This document shows positions 12,364 through 17,212 of a stretch of 17,212 nt of DNA, piece after piece. Location: contig CAJUHR010000053.1 of assembly GCA_910586255.1 (NCBI GenBank), positions 1 to 17,212 of the forward strand. The letters run 5' to 3'. The position numbers and the translations under genes are program-made. The notes under the pieces are model-generated. The model was not told the DNA's origin. It saw only the letters and a program-made list of their open reading frames with translations, and made no database searches. The stretch is from an uncultured Lachnospiraceae bacterium (GTDB lineage Bacteria; Bacillota; Clostridia; Lachnospirales; Lachnospiraceae). Within the stretch, counting starts at the first letter, position 1. Every line of letters begins with the position of its first letter.

Positions 12364-14556
12364 ATGGCAATTTTTTATAATGAGAAGAAAAAAACAATCA
12401 CTCTTCACACCAGGAACACATCCTACCAGATGAAGATTGGCAATCTGGACTATTTGCTGCATCTGTATTACGGGCCTGCGATTCCGGATGAGGACATGAA
12501 TTATCAGGTTATGCAGTATGACCGGGGCTTTTCCGGTAATCCGTATGAATCCCGCAATGCCCGGACCTTCTCCTTAGATGCCCAGCCTCAGGAATTTTCC
12601 ACCCAGCAACAGGGAGATTTCCGCACAACCAGCATTGAGGTGGTCAACAGTGACGGGAGTTATTCCTACCACGGGAAGGCTGTGGATTATAAGATCACCA
12701 GGGGAAAGTATCGGTTAGACACCCTTCCCTGCGTTTTTGCCAGAGAGAAGGACACGGCAGACAGTCTGGAGATCACTCTTTTAGATGAGACAAGCAACAT
12801 AAAGGTAGAGCTTCTTTACGGCGTGTTTGAAGAGGCAGACATCATTACGCGGGCAGTAAAGGTGATCAACAGCGGAGACAAGCCGGTTCATTTGAGAAAA
12901 ATCATGTCCGTCTGCCTGGATTTTTTGAACGGGGCCGATATGGATCTGGTAAGCCTGCCGGGCCGTTACGGACAGGAGCGCCAGGTGGAGAGGCAGCCTA
13001 TGACTCACCACATCCATACCATTGGCAGCGTCCGTGGCTCTTCCAGCCATCAGCAGAATCCCTTTGTGATCCTCTGTGACCGGGAGACCTCCGAGGATTA
13101 CGGCAACTGCTACGGATTTTCTCTGATGTACAGCGGCAATTTCCTGACAGAGGTGGAATTGGACCAGTATGATCAGCTTCGCTTGGTGATGGGAATCAAC
13201 CCCAAGCAGTTTTTCTATGAGGTAAAGCCAGGTGAAGTGTTTGAGGGGCCGGAGGTGGTGATGGCATTTACCCGCCAGGGCTTTACGGGCCTGAGCCATC
13301 TCTATCATGATTTTTACCGTACCAACCTTTGCAAAAGCAAGTTTGTGGCAGAAGTAGAGCGGCCGGTGCTGATCAATAGCTGGGAAGCAGCCTTTATGGA
13401 TTTTGATGATGTGAAGCTGGTGGAGATTGCCAGGGCTGCCAAGAATATGGGGGTGGATCTGCTGGTCATGGATGACGGCTGGTTTGGCAAGCGGGACGAT
13501 GACAACAGTGGCTTAGGCGATTGGTATGTCAATGAGAATAAGATTAAGTGCGGCCTTCACAAACTGGTTGAGCAGATCAATGCCCTGGACATGAAGTTCG
13601 GAATCTGGTTTGAGCCGGAGATGGTATCCGAGGACAGTGACCTTTACCGGGCCCATCCTGAGTGGACCATGCAGATTCCCGGCAGACATGCTGTGCGCAG
13701 CCGCAATCAGATGGCTCTGGATATGAGCCGCAGGGAAGTGCAGAATTATCTGATCGAAAAGATCAACGGGATTTTGGATGACGCCAATATCTACTATGTA
13801 AAATGGGATATCAACCGTTCCCTTGCGGATATCTGGTCCAATGACCTGCCGGCCGAAAAGCAGGGAGAGGTTTATCACCGCTACATTTTGGGACTGTACC
13901 GGGTGATGGATGAGATTATTCTGACCCATCCGGACATTTTGTTTGAGGGCTGCAGCGGCGGAGGCGGGCGTTATGACCCGGCGATGCTTCACTATTATCC
14001 TCAGTACTGGGTCAGCGACAACAACAATCCCATTGATCGGTTGAAGCTCCATTACGGCACATCTTTTGTGTATCCTACCTGTACCATGGGTGCTCATATT
14101 TCCGACAGCGGCAAATTTGTACCCTTAGAGACAAAGGCAGTGGTAGCCATGTGCGGCACCTTCGGATATGAGCTGGATGCCACTCACCTTTCCAAAAAAG
14201 AGCAGAAAATTTGCAAAAAGCAGAGCGACCTGTTCCGTAAGTACTATCACATTACCTTTAAGGGGGATTTTTACCGATTGACCAATCCCTTTAAGGCAGG
14301 GAACATGACTGCCTGGCTGCATGTGACCAAGGACAAAAAGGAGGCGCTCCTCAGTGTGGTGGTTACGAACCTGACCTGCAATGGTCCCCAGGAATATGTC
14401 CGGGCAAAAGGGCTGGATCCGGATGCAATGTATTCCATCAATGGAAGTAAGGAGCTTCTCTCAGGAGCAGCTCTTATGAATGCCGGATTACCCATCAACC
14501 GGGAGGTGCCGGAGTACTCCTCATTCCAGTTCCATCTTGTGAAAAAGAAAGGCTGA
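12364..14556 (+). CDS. Alpha-galactosidase, GH36
   Basis: A 730-aa alpha-galactosidase of glycoside hydrolase family 36, cleaving alpha-1,6-galactosides such as melibiose and raffinose. The N-terminal beta-sandwich covers about 1-320 (FFYEVKPGEVFEGPEVVMAFT near its end), the TIM barrel about 325-630 and a C-terminal beta domain follows. Active-site motifs: MDDGWF (369-374), the nucleophile D482 in YVKWDIN, CSGGGGRYDP (530-539) and the acid/base D552 in WVSDNNNPIDR. It has no signal peptide, so it works in the cytosol on imported sugar. The start is the ATG at 12364 with AAAGGAG just upstream; a longer open frame back to 12178 lacks a ribosome site and does not look like this family. Full length for the family (about 730), with no sign of damage. 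No sugar transporter adjoins it; it is a single-gene unit. Confidence 0.95.
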   Translation: MAIFYNEKKKTITLHTRNTSYQMKIGNLDYLLHLYYGPAIPDEDMNYQVMQYDRGFSGNPYESRNARTFSLDAQPQEFSTQQQGDFRTTSIEVVNSDGSYSYHGKAVDYKITRGKYRLDTLPCVFAREKDTADSLEITLLDETSNIKVELLYGVFEEADIITRAVKVINSGDKPVHLRKIMSVCLDFLNGADMDLVSLPGRYGQERQVERQPMTHHIHTIGSVRGSSSHQQNPFVILCDRETSEDYGNCYGFSLMYSGNFLTEVELDQYDQLRLVMGINPKQFFYEVKPGEVFEGPEVVMAFTRQGFTGLSHLYHDFYRTNLCKSKFVAEVERPVLINSWEAAFMDFDDVKLVEIARAAKNMGVDLLVMDDGWFGKRDDDNSGLGDWYVNENKIKCGLHKLVEQINALDMKFGIWFEPEMVSEDSDLYRAHPEWTMQIPGRHAVRSRNQMALDMSRREVQNYLIEKINGILDDANIYYVKWDINRSLADIWSNDLPAEKQGEVYHRYILGLYRVMDEIILTHPDILFEGCSGGGGRYDPAMLHYYPQYWVSDNNNPIDRLKLHYGTSFVYPTCTMGAHISDSGKFVPLETKAVVAMCGTFGYELDATHLSKKEQKICKKQSDLFRKYYHITFKGDFYRLTNPFKAGNMTAWLHVTKDKKEALLSVVVTNLTCNGPQEYVRAKGLDPDAMYSINGSKELLSGAALMNAGLPINREVPEYSSFQFHLVKKKG

Positions 14557-14611
14557 GCCTTCCTGCTGTCCATACTGCTGCAAACCGTTACGGGAAATAC
14601 ATGCAGGAGCA

Positions 14612-14662
14612 TAAAAATACCCTTGAAGCAGCGATCAATGCTGTGCTTCAAGGGTGTTTTTA
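14612..14662. terminator. Bidirectional terminator between alpha-galactosidase and gdhA
   Basis: ACCCTTGAAGCAGC and GCTGTGCTTCAAGGGT form a 14-bp stem with a two-base bulge. It is followed by a GTTTTT run on the plus strand and a TATTTTTAT run on the minus strand, so it can end both converging genes. Confidence 0.85.
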
Positions 14663-14688
14663 TCAAAATTCTGATTCCCTATACAATC

Positions 14689-16023
14689 TTACACGATTCC
14701 CTGGGCCATCATGGCATCCACAACCTTCTCGAATCCGGCAATATTGGCGCCGGCCACATAGTTGCCGGCTACGCCGTACCGCTTAGCCGCGTCATCTGCC
14801 TTGGCAAAGATATTTACCATAATATCCTTAAGCTTTGCGTCCACTTCCTCGAAGGTCCAGGAAAGCCGCTGGCTGTTCTGGCTCATTTCCAGAGCGGAGG
14901 TGGCCACGCCGCCGGCATTGGCAGCTTTGCCTGGCATAAACAGCATGCCATTCTCTAAGAAAAAGTCCGTGGCTTCTCTGGTAGACGGCATATTGGCGCC
15001 CTCTGCAACGGCAAAGCAGCCATTGGCTTTTAAAGCTTTGGCGTCATCAAGATTCAGCTCGTTCTGGGTTGCACAGGGAAGAGCAATGTCGCACTTGATT
15101 GTCCAGATGCCCTTGCCTTCGGTGTATACGGCTGTGGGAACGGCATCCACGTATTCCTTGATACGGCCGCGGCGGACCTCCTTGATATCCTTTACCACAT
15201 CCAGCTTGATTCCGTCCTTGTCGTAGATGTAGCCGTTGGAATCGCTCAGGGCCACCACTTTAGCACCCAGCTGCTGAGCCTTCTCCGTGGCATAAATGGC
15301 CACATTGCCGGAACCGGAGACGATCACTGTCTTGCCGGCCAGCTCCTTGCCATTGTTCTTTAGCATTTCATCCAGAATGTAGACCAGACCATAGCCGGTA
15401 GCCTGGGTTCTCACCAGAGAACCGCCATAATTCAGTCCCTTTCCGGTCAGCACACCCTCATAAAGTCCGGTCAGCCTCTTGTACTGACCGTACAAAAAGC
15501 CGATTTCCCGGGCGCCCACTCCGATGTCACCGGCCGGCACGTCCTGGTCAGCGCCGATATATTTGCTCAGCTCTGTCATAAAGCTCTGGCAGAAGGCCAT
15601 CACCTCACGGTCGGATTTGCCCTTAGGGTCAAAGTTGGAGCCGCCCTTGCCGCCGCCGATGGGAAGGCCGGTCAGAGAATTTTTAAATACCTGCTCAAAG
15701 CCCAGGAACTTTAAGATGCCCTGATTTACGGACGGGTGAAGCCGAAGGCCGCCCTTGTAGGGGCCGATGGCACTGTTGAACTGTACCCTATATCCTTTGT
15801 TTACCTGTACCTGTCCCTTGTCATCCACCCACGGCACCCGGAAGGAGATGATTCGCTCCGGCTCCACCAGTCTCTCCAAAAGAGCCATTTTGCGGTATTT
15901 CTCCTCATTGGCATCGATTACCAGCTTCAAAGAATCCAGTACTTCCTTGACTGCCTGATGGAACTCGGTCTCTCCCGGATTCTCTTTAACAACCTTGGCA
16001 TAAATTTCGTCTACATAAGACAT
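14689..16023 (-). CDS. gdhA: NADP-type glutamate dehydrogenase
   Basis: A 444-aa glutamate dehydrogenase, the same length as the NADP-dependent hexameric enzymes that make glutamate from 2-oxoglutarate and ammonia. Visible features: the substrate site around GPYKGGLRLHPSV (87-99), catalytic K126 in PIGGGKGGSNFDPKG (121-135), D166 in PAGDIGVG, the dinucleotide motif SGSGNVA (236-242) with Ser260-Asp261 after the second strand, and GANMPST (342-348). The start is the ATG at 16023, with AAGGAGG 8 bases upstream; a longer frame to 16047 overlaps that site and is rejected. A strong promoter lies at 16132-16104 and a terminator at 14662-14612, so it is monocistronic. It is cytosolic and appears intact. 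Confidence 0.97.
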   Translation of the reverse strand: MSYVDEIYAKVVKENPGETEFHQAVKEVLDSLKLVIDANEEKYRKMALLERLVEPERIISFRVPWVDDKGQVQVNKGYRVQFNSAIGPYKGGLRLHPSVNQGILKFLGFEQVFKNSLTGLPIGGGKGGSNFDPKGKSDREVMAFCQSFMTELSKYIGADQDVPAGDIGVGAREIGFLYGQYKRLTGLYEGVLTGKGLNYGGSLVRTQATGYGLVYILDEMLKNNGKELAGKTVIVSGSGNVAIYATEKAQQLGAKVVALSDSNGYIYDKDGIKLDVVKDIKEVRRGRIKEYVDAVPTAVYTEGKGIWTIKCDIALPCATQNELNLDDAKALKANGCFAVAEGANMPSTREATDFFLENGMLFMPGKAANAGGVATSALEMSQNSQRLSWTFEEVDAKLKDIMVNIFAKADDAAKRYGVAGNYVAGANIAGFEKVVDAMMAQGIV

Positions 16024-16103
16024 CTCAAAGTCCTCCTTCTTGCACATGTTTTTCTTATCCTGCTTAAAGCAACAAGAGTTTTTATCCCTAATATATCTTA
16101 GAG

Positions 16104-16132
16104 ATTATAGCAATTTAACAGATTAAAGTCAA
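16104..16132 (-). promoter_or_regulatory. gdhA promoter
   Basis: TTGACT (16132-16127), a 17-base spacer and a perfect TATAAT (16109-16104). It is a strong vegetative promoter. Confidence 0.75.
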
Positions 16133-16348
16133 GAAGCAGCTGCCTATGCTTTATTTTATTCAGTGATTTCTTAAGAATCTAAAGTCACGGAGAATTTGTT
16201 AAGGACTATCTAAATCTCTGCAAAGTCAAAATCTTTTGATTAGCAGGCGGCTGTCTCCCTCCTTCCTCCAAGGCTGGTATTGCAAATTTTTAAGTTACTG
16301 ACATTGCCTATAGGCTGTAATATAAAGTGATATGATAAAAGTTTTGAG

Positions 16349-16399
16349 ATAACAGCATATAACAGTTGACAACTCTTCTTGGCTGTTATATACTGTTAT
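16349..16399 (+). promoter_or_regulatory. gntR promoter covered by a compound inverted repeat
   Basis: A -35 TTGACA (16366-16371), a 17-base spacer and a -10 TATACT (16389-16394). The inverted repeat ATAACAG-C-ATATAACAG (16349-16365) against CTGTTATAT-A-CTGTTAT (16383-16399) abuts the -35 and overlaps the -10. The mirrored pair of half sites is a good operator for the GntR protein encoded next, implying self-repression. Confidence 0.75.
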
Positions 16400-16416
16400 C
16401 ACGAGAGGAGGCCTAC

Positions 16417-16791
16417 ATGAAGATTATTATTAACCATTCATCTATGGAGCCCATCTATGAGCAGGTGTCAGGGCAGCTGAAGGACCGGATTATTCATGGG
16501 GATCTGGCGGAAGGCACCGCCCTTCGCTCTGTCCGGACACTGGCCAGGGAGCTGAGAGTCAGCGCCCTGACAGTCAAAAAGGCCTATGATACCTTAGAAC
16601 AGGAAGGCTTTATAGCCACCATACATGGAAAGGGAAGCTTTGTCACCAGCGCCAGCCAGGAGCAGCTTCTGGAAGAAAAAAGAAAAGAGGTTGAGCAGGA
16701 ATTGGAGCATGCTATCCGAAAAGGGCGGAGCTGCGGAATGAATAATCAGGAGATTGAAGAGCTGTTTCATATTATATTGGAGGAATCATAA
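16417..16791 (+). CDS. GntR-family (YtrA-like) transcriptional regulator
   Basis: A 124-aa regulator. Residues 11-76 are the GntR winged helix: EPIYEQVSGQLKDRI, then ALRSVRTLARELRVSALTVKKAYDTLEQEGF and the wing IHGKGSFV. The C-terminal part (80-124) is short and helical (EEKRKEVEQELEHAI), lacking a ligand domain, as in the YtrA subfamily that controls ABC transporter genes. The start is the ATG at 16417 with GAGAGGAGG upstream; a longer frame back to 16366 would begin inside the promoter. Its stop overlaps the ATG of the ABC gene by one base (TAATG), so the two are co-translated. The palindrome over its promoter suggests it represses its own operon until a signal, often cell-envelope stress in this subfamily, releases it. 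Confidence 0.92.
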   Translation: MKIIINHSSMEPIYEQVSGQLKDRIIHGDLAEGTALRSVRTLARELRVSALTVKKAYDTLEQEGFIATIHGKGSFVTSASQEQLLEEKRKEVEQELEHAIRKGRSCGMNNQEIEELFHIILEES

Positions 16792-17174
16792 TGATTAAGC
16801 TGACAAATGTAGTAAAAAATTATCCTAAATTTCATTTGGATTGTTCTCTGGCTGTTCCTGAAAACCGGGTGACAGCCCTGATTGGGCCCAACGGAGCCGG
16901 AAAGAGCACCACCTTCAAGGCGATTCTGGGATTGATCTTTACGGAAGGGGGCCAGATAGAACTTTTCGGAAAGCCGCGGGCTCAGATCACCGAGGAGGAT
17001 CAGAGACAGATCGGTGTTGTACTGTCTGATTCGGGGTTTTGCGGTCATCTGCAGATTCGCGACATTCTGCCTGTGATGGCCCGGCTGTATCCTGAGTTTG
17101 AGAGGGATGCTTTTGTCGGGAGCTGTACACAGTTTGGGCTTCCCTTAGACAAAAGGATTGAGTTTGTAAAATAA
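16791..17174 (+). pseudogene. ABC transporter ATP-binding gene, truncated before signature and Walker B
   Basis: A 127-residue frame that begins as a normal YtrB-like ABC ATPase: Walker A GPNGAGKST (32-40) and the region before the helical domain IGVVLSDSGF (74-83). Full-length relatives run about 230-300 residues and continue with a signature loop, Walker B and the switch His. Here the frame stops at DKRIEFVK, close to where relatives read on into the signature helix. Only 28 bases later another gene start with a ribosome site appears, so the missing half is absent rather than shifted. An internal deletion is the simplest reading. The fragment could bind nucleotide but not hydrolyse it alone. 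It overlaps gntR by one base. A sequencing or assembly deletion is the other explanation. Confidence 0.65.
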
Positions 17175-17202
17175 GAATAGCAAAAAGAGAGAAGAGGATG
17201 CC

Positions 17203-17212
17203 ATGGAATCGT
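17203..17212 (+). CDS. Start of a further gene, cut by the window edge
   Basis: ATG GAA TCG begins at 17203 behind GAGAAGAGGA. Its place after gntR and the ABC gene suggests an ABC permease, but only three codons are visible. A second ATG at 17198 in another frame is possible. Confidence 0.35.

Larger units (their letters stand above)
16024..16416. other. Divergent intergenic region between gdhA and gntR
   Basis: No gene is seen. It contains the gdhA promoter (minus), the gntR promoter with its operator (plus), and several short dyads that may be binding sites: GATTTCTTAAGAATC near 16167, TCAAAATCTTTTGA near 16227 and the palindrome GCCTATAGGC near 16307. The gdhA leader is about 75 bases long. 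Confidence 0.5.

Overview
The window most resembles a gut Lachnospiraceae (Clostridia) chromosome. The grounds are strong AGGAGG-type ribosome sites, rho-independent terminators, a DUF3881-like protein, an NADP-type glutamate dehydrogenase, a GH36 alpha-galactosidase and a YtrA-like GntR/ABC pair. The species cannot be fixed from sequence alone.

Positions 1 to about 4165 are the integrase end of an integrative (probably conjugative) element seated against a tRNA-Arg(CCT) gene. It carries an excisionase (2296-2505) and a tyrosine integrase (2526-3953). On the other strand are a two-gene unit of Cys-rich proteins (67 aa and 401 aa), the larger ending in a sliding-clamp-binding-like QLSLF motif. 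This unit sits behind a long leader with a promoter, a hairpin, a 13-codon reading frame and two successive intrinsic terminators, which looks like an attenuation system. The excisionase GTG start and ribosome site can be locked in a hairpin whose other arm can pair upstream instead, so it looks like a translational switch.

Positions 4167-4860 hold the intact tRNA-Arg with its own terminator, two identical 39-bp 5' halves of a different tRNA-Arg spaced about 103 bp apart (scars of earlier integrations), short tandem repeats and a 131-bp MITE with an 8-bp target duplication. A second MITE of the same family (133 bp, also with an 8-bp duplication) lies at 7311-7443.

Positions 4860-6236 carry the DUF3881-like gene and a small secreted His/Cys-rich protein, both on the minus strand. 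Positions 6291-11984 are a minus-strand operon, in transcription order: GT1 glycosyltransferase, a fused SDR reductase/metallo-beta-lactamase-fold protein, a CapK/PaaK-like adenylate-forming enzyme and an OleA/FabH-like condensing enzyme. Together they resemble an olefin or beta-lactone (OleA/D/C) logic joined to glycosylation, and plausibly make an undescribed glycosylated lipid. MITE 2 sits inside this operon, just before the last gene.

Positions 12364-14556 are a plus-strand alpha-galactosidase, convergent with gdhA (14689-16023, minus) across a shared bidirectional terminator. At the right edge a GntR regulator, with a palindromic operator overlapping its promoter, is followed by an ABC ATPase cut off before its signature and Walker B motifs, and then the first codons of another gene.
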